Source: Coptis chinensis (taxonomy: Eukaryota > Streptophyta > Magnoliopsida > Ranunculales > Ranunculaceae). From it: a DNA stretch of 64,000 nt. The notes under the pieces are model-generated. The model made no database searches. It saw nothing but the letters and a program-made list of their open reading frames with translations, and was not told where the DNA came from. Position numbers and translations under genes: made by a program. Numbering within the stretch: the stretch's first letter is position 1; each line of letters starts with the position of its first letter. The DNA is taken from positions 106,669,001 through 106,733,000 of the forward strand of contig CM027380.1 in NCBI GenBank assembly GCA_015680905.1. The letters are read 5' to 3'. This document shows positions 52,048 to 62,160 of the stretch, in pieces.

Positions 52048-53500
52048 CTGCAAAATTACTTGTTATGCACTTGGTACGGAGGTGTCAAATTGAATCTACG
52101 ATGTAAAGTTGGTGTGTCAGCAATGTCACTGAAACATACATGAGAAAAAAATGCACAAGTACATGGATGCAAATAGAGAAATTATCTTTGGATGTTCAAA
52201 TTCATAACTTTCACATGCAGATTTCACTGTGGGCAGGGCAGGATAGAAATGGATGTATTCCTCCCTAAAACATATTTATCTTGCTCAACTTTGGTTAGTT
52301 ACTTACCGACCAGAAAGAATAGATGAATGACGTTTGACATGAAATGACGTAACAATCTCAAATAGGTAATGCCTAAAACTAAACTTTTTTCTGTAGGTTC
52401 TAGACTTCTATAGTGTCGTTAATGACAGGTGCAGAATTAAGTAACTCATTGTTGTACATTCATTACTTCCCTAAACAAGTTAACCAAAACAAATAACTTT
52501 GGTCAAGCCAATAAAACTTCTCAAAGTGACCTGAAACTCTGAAAGAGTGTAGTTCTGTTTGGCACTCACCACATGAACATGTTATCACTAACATATCCAC
52601 ATACATGCAAATCTTTTTTATTCGAATTTGTGAAAATGAGATGTAGGGATGAGGAAGACCAACAATGGAGTAAAACAGGAGCAGAATGCTACAGTCCAAT
52701 CAAGAATAGACTTCTTTTGACACAATAAACTCATAATGCATTATCTTCATCCACGATAAATGACATATATATTCTCACTGAAATCACAAGCTCAGAAAGA
52801 TATTGAGATCTGAGGAAGTTCGCTAACATTAGACAAGGCCTATGCCTTATGGCGATATGAAGCGTAAAACAAAACTTTGCCCCAAAAAAATTAGGAAAAA
52901 ATTGTTAAAATAAAAAAAGAAATTTATGAACATACAAAAAAAACACAAAACCAATGCACTGACCATTATTAGCTTACACTTCACCATATTGATTGGCCTA
53001 AAAAACATTACAGATGACGTTACCAGTATGAACATTAATTCATTAGTTCCAAATTCACAATAAACCACCAATGGTGTCTTTACTAAGAGTAGGAGTTCAA
53101 CTATCAGGCTATACCCAAAACAAAACCCAAATGCTGCTACAGTCGTACCCATTGTAAGGGGTTTTTGCTCCGAGGACCACAGGCTGAACAGGCAAAGGCT
53201 AATTTTGACTTAATCCTCTGTTAGCCCCCAAGAAAGGAGCTACCTTCCAGATGGCTTGACATATGAAGTCAGGGGCAGGGTAAGGCGCTAAGTTTCCCCT
53301 CGGCAGTATTGATGCCTTTTGGTCTTGTAGGCACCTTTGACAATGTAGGCATTGACCATTTCCTAAAAGCAACTTAGTTCTAGAGTTGTAGGATGTCAAT
53401 CTCTTACAAACTTTATGGGGCTAACGATATATCGAAGAGAGTGAGGACCAATGTTCCAAAAGAGATACATAAACGACAATGAAACAAAATGCTAAGCATA
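52048..53500. other. No gene recognised
   Basis: AT-rich sequence between the IDH fragment and the third Copia. The minus strand was read for earlier IDH exons without success. Confidence 0.45.
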
Positions 53501-53782
53501 TCCACCACTGTCACTACCCATTTAATCATGATCACAGCTATCAATCTTCAATAGTCCCAGTCCTCAGTAATAAGGGGTCTGAAGAACAGTCATCTGAAGA
53601 CCAGTCAATGAAGGACAGCTCAGCAATCATCTAACAACATTCTGTAACCAAATGTAATCAAATGTAACTGATTTGTAACAGCATAACAACTCTGTAACTA
53701 ATTGTAACTACTTGCTTTGTAGATAGTAGTATAAATAGGAACATTTCTGTAAGTAGTAAGTGTAATGAAAATCATTTTGTGA

Positions 53783-53794
53783 TGGTATCAAAGC
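53783..53794 (+). promoter_or_regulatory. Primer-binding site of Copia 3
   Basis: TGGTATCAAAGC, one base from the canonical TGGTATCAGAGC complement of initiator-Met tRNA. It marks the end of the 5' LTR region just upstream. Confidence 0.8.
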
Positions 53795-53878
53795 CAAATA
53801 CACCTCACGGTGCTAATTGATCCAAAAACAGTTTTGAGATTCATCAATTTTCTTCAAATCAATTCATAAAACCTTTCA

Positions 53879-55225
53879 ATGACAAGATCAAATCATACAA
53901 ATTTACCTTCTTCAAACCCTAATTTGATTGTTAATGGAGTTGAAAATCAAATCACTCCTCAACTTAATGAAAATCAGATCAATGATCATCATCAAGTCAA
54001 TGCCGCTGCTAATATTCCGGCATCTCAAATCAATATTGCAGCTGCTTCTATTCCAGCAAATCTTCAAGAACAAGTTCAAGAACAATTTCAAAGCTTCAAC
54101 AACATGACTTCAAATTCAGCAAGTTTTTCACAAAACTCACAACAAAATCAAGTTCCTCAAACCTTCTTTATGCCAAATCAAGGTTATTATCAAGGTTTCA
54201 ATTCTATTAATGGTTTTCAAACCTCAAATCCAAATCAGAACTACAACTTTACAAGCTTCAATGCTCCAATGGCGGTTCCACCATCAAGCAGCTCTTATTC
54301 GTTTCAGAACATCTCAAATATGGTTCCATTAAAGCTAAAGCGAGATAATTATCTCATGTGGAAGCAAGTCTTCATGCCTATACTCAAAACACATGATTTG
54401 ATGGGTTTAATTGAAGGTACTGATGTTTGTCCCCCTAAATTTCTTATGAATAATGCTGGAATTTATTCAACTGTTACAAATCCTCAATATGTTGTATGGG
54501 TTAAACGTGATCAAATGCTTTTAATTTGGATTAATGCTACTTTATCTGAAGAACTGCTTCCTTATGTTGTTGGAGTATCTACTTCAAGAGAGTTATGGCA
54601 AACTCTAGAAAAGAGGTTAGGAACAATATATGTGGCACATATTATTCAGTTAAAAACACAGCTACAAGAGATTAAGAAGGGTGATTCTTCAATGGCTGAT
54701 TATCTTCAAAAGATCAAGATGATAACTGATAGCCTAGCTGCTTCTGGTTCTCCTGTTGATGATGCTGATCTGATTTATCACACCTTAAGAGGATTACTTA
54801 CAGAGTATCACTCATTTACTACATCAATTCGTACAAGATCTGTAAATGATCCGGTTCATTCTGAAGAATTGCACGGGTTACTTTTGAATGAAGAGCTTAC
54901 TACTGAACAACGAAATAAAGGACTTCTGAACACAGAACAGATACATCAAGCTTTTGCAGCTTTCAATATCTCCAATAGAGGCTTCTATGGTTCAAATCGA
55001 GGTTATGGTAGAAATAGTGGAAGAAGTAATCAAAATGGAAGAGGAAATGGTTCTTATAGAGGTAGAGGAAATTTTAATCAAGGACAATCTTCTGGATATA
55101 ACAGTCCTGGAAACAATAACTCTGGCAATGGAGGTTTTAGTACCAATGGTGGAGGTTTTAGTCCCAATGGTGGTAGTTATTACAAGAATTTAGGATACAA
55201 TAATACAGGATCCTCAAGGCCATAG
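53879..55225 (+). pseudogene. Copia 3 gag, ending at a premature TAG
   Basis: 448 aa from ATG at 53879. The N-terminus is long, Asn/Gln/Ser-rich and low-complexity. A Copia gag domain (DNYLMWKQVFMPILKTHDLM, LEKRLGTIYVAHIIQLKTQL) is followed by a Gly/Asn/Arg-rich nucleic-acid-binding tail (residues ~370-445). TAG at 55223-55225 falls just before the zinc knuckle CQICNKFGHIALDC, which is in the same frame. In kin this position would be sense, so a C-to-T change (CAG to TAG) is likely. Readthrough is possible but unproven. Confidence 0.85.
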
Positions 55226-57404
55226 TGCCAAATCTGTAACAAGTTTGGTCATATTGCTTTGGACTGTCACAATAGGATGAATCACAGCTATGTTGGCAGG
55301 ATTCCACCTGCAAAACTTGCTATGCTAGCAAGCTTCAATGATACAAAATTTTCTATTCAAACCAATGATACTCAGTACTATGATTCACCTCAATTCAATG
55401 AGTCTAATCACACATCAAATCAAGCTTCATCTTCTCAAGCTAATGACTCTTGCTGGTATGCTGACACTGGTGCATCCAATCATCTTACAGCCAATCTTAA
55501 CAATCTTGCTGCTCACACTGACTACAAAGGATCTGATAAAGTGCTCGTAGGCAATGGACAAGGTTTGCCTATTCTTCATACTGGTTCTACTACTTTTAAA
55601 ATATCTAATTCACATCATCCATTTCATCTTAGAAATATCTTACATGTTCCTCATATCAAACACAATCTTCTTAGTGTTCATCAATTTGTCTCTGATAATA
55701 ATTATGTCCTAATTTTAACTCCCAATGCCTTTTTTGTCAAGGACATGGCATCGGGGAGGATGCTTTTCCAAGGCCCAACTGAAAATGGATTGTACCCTCT
55801 ACATTTCTCATCATCATCATCTCCATGCTTCTCTGCTCATACTGCATTCATATCAAATAAAACTTCAAATTCTACATGGCATAGTAGACTTGGACATCCC
55901 CGCCTCTTCTATAATCGCGATCAACTCATTCAAGATAACTCTATTAATGTTCTCATTGGTTCAAAGAACTCTTTTTGTACTGATTGTGCTATAGGCAAAA
56001 CTACAAAACTTTCTTTTTATTTGTCATCTTGTAAGTCCACTGCTCCTTTGCAGTTGTTACACATGGATTTGTGGGGTCCCTCTCCTGTAATTTCAGTAAG
56101 TGGAAATAATTTTTTTGCTACCATTGTTGATGATTACTCTAAATATTGTTGGATTTTTCCCTTACATGCAAAATCTCAATTCTGTCTTGTGTTTCAATCA
56201 TTCAAATCATTCATTGAAAATTTTTTATCACACAAAATCAAAACAGTTAGAACTGATAATGGAGGTGAATTTGTTAGTGATATACTTGAAAATTTTCTGT
56301 CTGTTTATGGTATTTCTCATCAATTTACTTGTCCACACACTCCAGAGCAGAATGGAGTGGTGGAAAGGAAACACAGACATATTTTGGACATGTCTAGAAC
56401 CTTAATATCTCAATCTTCCATTCCTTCGAAATATTGGGTTGATCTTTTCTCAACATCAGTTTATCTTATAAACAGATTGCCTTCGTCTTCTTTGAGTTTC
56501 ATTTCACCTTGGCAGAAACTTTTTCACAGAAAACCAGACTACTCAATGCTCAAAACCTATGGGTGTAGTTGTTTTCCTTGGTTAAAACCCTATACCTCTA
56601 ACAAGTTAGAGTTAAGATCCAAACTCTGTGTTTTTATTGGTTATTCTTTGAATCATAAAGGATATAGATGTCTTCATATTAATTCTAGAAGAGTGTACAT
56701 TTCTAGGCATGTTATATTCAATGAAAAAGAGTTTCCTTTCAAACTACAAGATTCTTCTTTCAATTCAAATTTTCCTTTTACTATTCCTAGACAAGTCACT
56801 CTCAGTTCTTCTGGTCCTTCTCATCTTTCTACTTTTCCTGAATCATCAATTTCTACTCAATCTATTTCTACTGAATCACTTCCTACTTTGAACTCTGGTT
56901 TACCTTCCATTTCTACTCAGACCTCAAATCTGTCTAGTATCATTCCTGCCTCTAGCTCATCAAACAATCACATCATGCAGACTAGATCTAAACAAGGCAT
57001 TTTCAAACCTAAGGTCTTTCATGCTATTAAACATCCTTTACCATATGCTCTTCAAACTACCTTATCCTCACTTCCTCCAACTCCTACTTGCTTTTCTCAA
57101 GCCATAAAAGATACAAATTGGAAAGATGCAATGGTGAGTGAGTTCAATGCTTTAATAAAAACAAATACATGGATTTTAGTTCCACCCTCTTCTTCTCAGA
57201 ATCTAGTGGATAATAAATGGGTCTTTCGACTTAAACAAAAGGCAGATGGCACAATTGATAAACATAAGGCAAGACTGGTAGCCAAGGGCTTTCATCAGCA
57301 GTATGGAGTTGATTACTGGCAGACATTCAATCATGTAGCCAAGCCAACTACAATTAGATTGATACTGTCCATTGCTGTGCACTACAACTGGGAAATTACT
57401 CAGG
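55226..57404 (+). pseudogene. Copia 3 pol (zinc knuckle to truncated reverse transcriptase)
   Basis: In frame with gag after the TAG. It contains zinc knuckle CQICNKFGHIALDC, protease YADTGASNHLT, integrase zinc site and core (WHSRLGHPRL, CTDCAIGKT, LLHMDLWGPSP, RTDNGGEF, PEQNGVVERKHRHI, giving D-D-E), and the first part of reverse transcriptase (NKWVFRLKQKADGTIDKHKA). The frame stays open for over 700 codons and then ends in foreign sequence. The catalytic YVDD is absent because of truncation. Confidence 0.9.
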
Positions 57405-57660
57405 GCGTCTAGTGAATCACTCATGGAGAGGAGGAGTGACGACTTGGTGACGAGAGAAGAGAGGAATCGGAACCGTTCTGGGCAGAAGCGACTGACCAGT
57501 GGTGATGGAGGCTCGGGGGCTGGGGTTGGTAAGGGGCTTGAGAGCACACCCTACAATCTGGATGATATCGTCTTTGATCCACCCGAGCAGAGTCGTTCGC
57601 TGAAGAGAAAAGTTGATGAACCTGAGTCAAGGGCTACCAAGGTCGCAAGAGTAGCTAAAA
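57405..57660 (+). other. Unassigned coding-like sequence after the Copia 3 break
   Basis: The frame after the junction runs ~85 codons and is hydrophilic: MERRSDDLVTREERNRNRSG, GGSGAGVGKGLESTPYNLDD and the basic KRKVDEPESRATKVARVAK, which resembles a nuclear localisation signal. The family is not recognised. It could be an exon of another gene or part of another transposon that replaced the Copia 3' half. Confidence 0.3.
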
Positions 57661-57674
57661 CTTACTATTTTTTT

Positions 57675-57708
<34 letters not shown>
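57661..57708. repeat. Poly(T) tract
   Basis: About 45 bases almost all T, directly after the unassigned frame. It could be the poly(A) tail of a minus-strand retroposon to its right, or a simple-sequence expansion. Confidence 0.8.
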
Positions 57709-57710
<2 letters not shown>

Positions 57711-58739
57711 GGTAGCTCGTGATCAAAACGAAAAAAATAGATAGAGAGATGGTGGGAAGAGGAAGGCTTAAAATTCTACAGTTCTAGGTTGAGGCCACGA
57801 TCGACTTTTAGTGTTATGGGTGAAGGGATAAATATACCGAGGTCGGGGTTTACACAAATATATATTATAATACATAAATTATCACCTCTATGATTTGTGT
57901 TACCGGAGATACTTCGTAAGATGAAGGGAAGGTCAAGTTGTTAGGAAACCGGGAAAGGGTCACTCACGCATTGGGAAGGATGAGCCGGAGCCCATAACTT
58001 GATGTACGCTGACGAGCGCCCGCAAGAAACGCTTTGTTAAGAGGTCGGATCAAAAGCTACAAATCTGCACCTATAACTTGATGTTCGGGGGGTTTGCCTT
58101 ACTTCATTAAATCAATTACAAAAGTGCATAATTATATTATGACCCCTATTGAAAACTAATTTAATAATTTTTTATACAATTTAGATAATTATAGTATAAT
58201 ACATAAATATAATGGTATGGTTTTCAGGGTTTACACAAATATATAGTGACTTGAAGTGGCTATTTGAACCGACGAACCGTAAAATATTTAGGCCATAGAA
58301 CTTAACTCTCCTCTCTAGTGCATAATTGAATCGCCATAAGTGAAAGCTTTCAACATGTTGTTTAGAAATTGTTTGTGCAAGCTTGTGTTTTTGTATGGCC
58401 TTTGGCCCGAAACGATAGAGCTAGTTTCCTGGGGTAACCTGGGCAGTTCGCCTTAAGTAGTAGTTTTTGTTTGTATTGTACTTGGACGACCTGGTCTCCC
58501 GGATTGGTCTGGGGAGTTCAGGAAGTGATGACTGGTGGCTAGTCGAGCTGGATTTCCTGAGTAGACTCAACAACTCAGTTAGTACATGAACTGGGGCTTA
58601 ATTTTGGCCTTCAGTTCGCTCTTTTGTTTGTATTGAATGCATATTTCTTCTTTTTGCTCAATTACTTGATGCTTTGAATATGATATTCCTGATTTGGTTT
58701 GTAAATGTATGGCTGTGCCTGCGACCTTTGATAAGAGTT
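57709..58739. other. No gene recognised
   Basis: Mixed sequence, with ~20-bp similarities between 57850-57890 and 58190-58245 (GGTTTACACAAATATATA). Nothing else was assigned. Confidence 0.45.
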
Positions 58740-58747
58740 GGTGAGGC

Positions 58748-59518
58748 TAGTGTAGTAAAGGCGTTAAAGCGCACCTAAGGCGCAACACCCTCTTGTGCAT
58801 TAGGCGCAAGGCGCGAGGCTTGGCGCGCGCCTGATTGAAGTGAGGCACGTAGTAATAAAAAAATAGATATATCAAATAAAAAATAAAAAATAAAATTAAA
58901 TATGACATGCATTATCACTGATTTGCTTAGCCAAACTTTAAAATTAATTTTATGTGATTGTAAACATAAAACCATTGTAGTCATTTAAAAGAAAAATCTC
59001 AAGCAATAAGTAAAGAGCAAAATAAACTCGTATCTCTCAATACAATCTAGCTCAACTTCAATAAACTAAAATAATGAACCGATCGAATTGAGCCAAATGA
59101 GTTCTTCATAAAATAGAACATGTGATTCAAATTTTAGAATCCCATAAAATTTCATTTAAAATTTAATCCATCTTTGTGTCTTCTCTCAATCCATACAACT
59201 TAACAAAAACTAGTCAAAATTAAGTTTAAAGTGTACTCCACAATGAAACTTACTAAATTTGTACAATTTCTTATTTCATACAACAATTGGATCGAGTGTA
59301 AATGTGTCACGTATAGCAAAAATTATAAAAAAAATGAAAAAACTGTAAAAGTTGATAAGGCGTGCGCCTTGTGCGCCTCGCGCCTCGCGCCTCGACAAAA
59401 GGTGCAAAAAGGCATAAAAACGCACTTCTTATGCTACCTCTTGTGCCTGGGTCAAGGCGAGGCACCAAAGTGCGCCTTGCGCCTTAGGCGCGCTTAGGCA
59501 TGTACCTTAACTACCCTG
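58748..59518. mobile_element. Non-autonomous hAT element, GCGCC-rich subtermini
   Basis: 771 bp. The left end TAGTGTAGTAAAGG and the inverse of the right end CAGGGTAGTTAAGG match at 11 of 14 positions, followed by GC-rich arms containing ACCTAAGGCGCAA and its inverse TTGCGCCTTAGG. A perfect 8-bp target duplication GGTGAGGC flanks it (58740-58747 and 59519-59526). The interior is AT-rich and non-coding. Superfamily call from end sequence and duplication length. Confidence 0.85.
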
Positions 59519-59526
59519 GGTGAGGC

Positions 59527-60007
59527 TAAGTAATCTGTGAGCCTGATTAAGCATTCTACCCTTTATTCGTCCTTAGCGTTGTAGGTCGCGAATAGCAAGG
59601 AGTAGTAAGTCTATACGAACTGAGGAGACCTTAGCATGTATGAATCGTCCTGCATTTTAGAGCTGAGGGTACCTCCGCACGTGTGTGACACGTGTAGGAA
59701 TATGAACGGCTGGGGATACGGAATGATGATGGCTGCCAAAGCGGCCCCGGGCGCTTGGTGGCTCAATGTAATTATGACATTCCTTGGGAAGGTACATTGT
59801 TTGAACATAAAAAGAAACTATTGATGGAAGATCAAAGGTATTTGCTCTACCATTTCTTGACGCTGCTGCTCCAAGGTGCTTGTACAAGTTTCTTGATCAT
59901 TTTCTATCTTTCATTGTGTTGCTATGCTTTTTGAACGAGAAAGCTTTGCTGTTATGTTAGTTTGCTTAACGTTGGGCTGTTTGCAAAATCTGCTATGGCC
60001 AGGCAAC
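59527..60007. other. Spacer with a short unassigned frame
   Basis: A plus-strand frame at 59636-59824 contains NGWGYGMMMAAKAAPGAWWL, unrecognised. No other support. Confidence 0.35.
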
Positions 60008-61627
60008 TGATAAGTGCTCAAAAAGTGCAATTTAACCCTCGATTATGCCTCTTGTTTAGTCATTTTAGTGGACTAATAGTGTTTGTAAGTTATGTTTTAT
60101 GATTCTACAGGTGAAAAAGAGAGTTTTGTGGAATATTAAAGAAAAAGGGGTAAAACGGAGCAATTCGGAGCATTAAGGATCACATGGGAAGCCCGTGGAC
60201 AATCATGGAGAAGGACAAGGAATTAAAGCTATTAAAGATGTGACTTGGACCTATTCTAAAGCCTATTTGGAAGCCCAAGGCAAAATGATTCGTTTCTTGG
60301 ACCAAAGCCTGCAAAAGAGGATAGAAGGATAGAGCAAAAGAGGGAAAATAGACTTTTGTGTCTGGGACACAAGGATCGTGCGTCCAGACGCAATGCTCGC
60401 GTCTGAGACACAAGGATCGTGCGTCCAGACGCATGAACCAACACTGTAGCCACTTCCTTCTCAGTTTTGGAGATGAAGTTGGACTCTGAAAGAAGTTGAT
60501 TTGTATTAGGAAACAAATGGCGGTTTGGAATGCTTCTAGAACTCATTGTAACCCCTATAAATAGAGAACCTAAGTGCTTCATGTAACTTGCCAATTCACT
60601 TATAATCTTGTCTCCAGAACTTGAGGCAGAGAGAGATTAATAATAAAATATCGATTTTCACTAGCTGAGTCTTAATAAATTAGTCTTTCTAGTCTTATGT
60701 TCTTCAACTTTTCTCCTTCTCGTTCTTCGTGTTCTTCCTTCTTCATGGAAGGCTAATCTTCTCCTTCAAGGGAGGAGATGAAGCCGGTGCTTAAGGTTTA
60801 ATGATTCTTCTGGTTCATGGTGTTTTTCAATCAGGTTAGTTCTTTATGTTTTTAGTTATTAGTTCCATTGCCCACACCAGTGGATAGAAGTATAGAATAG
60901 GGTTTATGTTTTGCAATATTAATATCATGCCAGTGTTCTTTCCTTTTCTTCTAGTAGTATAGTTCTTTAGAGTTAGGGAAGTATTCTTTGTGTTGCCTTA
61001 GAAGGGGTAGCTCAGGGAGTGGCCTGCTTAGGGGAAGTATTCTTTGTGTTTGCCTTAAGTGGTGATTCATTGAATGGCCGCCTTATTAGGAAGTACTCCT
61101 TGATGTTGCTCTCGGTAATACATTGAATGGCTGCCCTAGCTTACATAAAAGGAAAGAAGATATTAATGGCATAAACATAGGAACAACCTTAAGTAGAGTT
61201 AATTGTTAACGATGTTTCGCCTAAAGAGGGGCATCGGCACTCGCCGATTGCCTAAATTGTAGTCTACTTGTAAGAACAACCATGAAGCAGAAGGTCATAG
61301 ATCAAAAGTATTGGTGGATTCTAATCTCTTGAATTCCCTCTCTTATAAATTCTCAATAATTTAGTTAGTTTAGTTTAGTTTAGTTTAGCATTAGAATCTA
61401 AAATCTCTACAATCATAGTTTTTAATCCCTCAAACCCCCTTTCCAGTCCTGTCCTTCACATAACATACACTTAAAAGTGGAACGATACCCTACTCATCCT
61501 TTACTTATTGAGGGATAATTAGGTTTTGATACGCTTCTATTTTGTTCAACGACTATCATCCATTTACATCATCTATCTACCATCATCCATATACCATCAC
61601 AAAAACACAAAAAGAAGTAAGGTCAAA
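60008..61627 (+). repeat. 5' LTR region of an Athila-like Gypsy element
   Basis: It begins TGATAAGTGCTCAAAAAGTG, a start common in plant Athila/Tat LTRs, and contains a TATA box TATAAATA (60556-60563). It runs to a degraded primer-binding site, TGGCACCGCTGTCG (61628-61641), recognisable against the TGGCGCCGTTGCCGG form of this group. The exact LTR end and the partner LTR are not visible. Inside, ACAAGGATCGTGCGTCCAGA occurs twice (60369 and 60411), and degenerate ~65-bp repeats occupy 60985-61140. Confidence 0.6.
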
Positions 61628-61641
61628 TGGCACCGCTGTCG
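61628..61641 (+). promoter_or_regulatory. Degraded primer-binding site of the Gypsy element
   Basis: TGGCACCGCTGTCG resembles the TGGCGCCGTTGCCGG site used by Athila/Tat-group elements. Three to four changes suggest an old copy. Confidence 0.5.
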
Positions 61642-62160
61642 TTTTAAGTTGTTTATGTTTAATGTTTTGTTTTAAGATTAGAACCTTGGATCTTGAGGTA
61701 ATTTTAGCCACATCATCTGTCCTTTTAAGAAAGAAAGAAGCTTGAAGGACATCTCGAAGACAAGATCTACCATCCAGGTTAGTCGAATCTTCATTTTTAT
61801 TATTTCATTCTTAGTATAATTGCATCGTAGTTTAGTATTATTGCTTTCTAGTATAATTGCATTTAAGACCTTTTCAACAATTGAAGTTGTAAGCCAACAC
61901 AGCGAAATATCAAACTATAGTGTTTCTTGTCTGAATCTTGACAAACGGACTATCGTCTATGGGCTGTGGTACTTAAGCAATCCAAGTGATTCACCATAAC
62001 CCTAGAAGAGACAGCTTTAGACAACGGGCGAGATACTAGCTGCAAAGCCCAACCCAGTTGAAGGAAAGTAGTTTTGCATTAATATTTTAGTATAATTTAG
62101 AATAATAGTTTAATTGCATTCAAACATAGTAGGATAGTTTTTTTTTTGTCATTTTCGCAT
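61642..62160. other. Gypsy leader between primer site and gag
   Basis: Untranslated leader; no open frame of note. Confidence 0.5.

Larger units (their letters stand above)
53500..57404 (+). mobile_element. Copia LTR retrotransposon 3, 3'-truncated
   Basis: It has a partial or complete 5' LTR (left border not determinable) with TATA box TATAAATA at 53730-53737, primer-binding site TGGTATCAAAGC (53783-53794), gag from 53879, then protease, integrase and the start of reverse transcriptase. Copia similarity stops abruptly at about 57404, inside reverse transcriptase just after HYNWEIT, and unrelated sequence follows. The rest of reverse transcriptase, RNase H and the 3' LTR are missing. Up to the break the coding sequence is well preserved, with one nonsense codon seen. 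Confidence 0.88.

Noticed and set aside
53199-53399. Minus-strand frame with Cys residues resembling a zinc finger
   Set aside because: Only one cysteine cluster, no conserved spacing, no homology recognised.
54954-55193. Met/Glu/Val-rich frame over the Copia 3 gag tail
   Set aside because: Out-of-frame reading of the Gly/Asn-rich gag repeat region.
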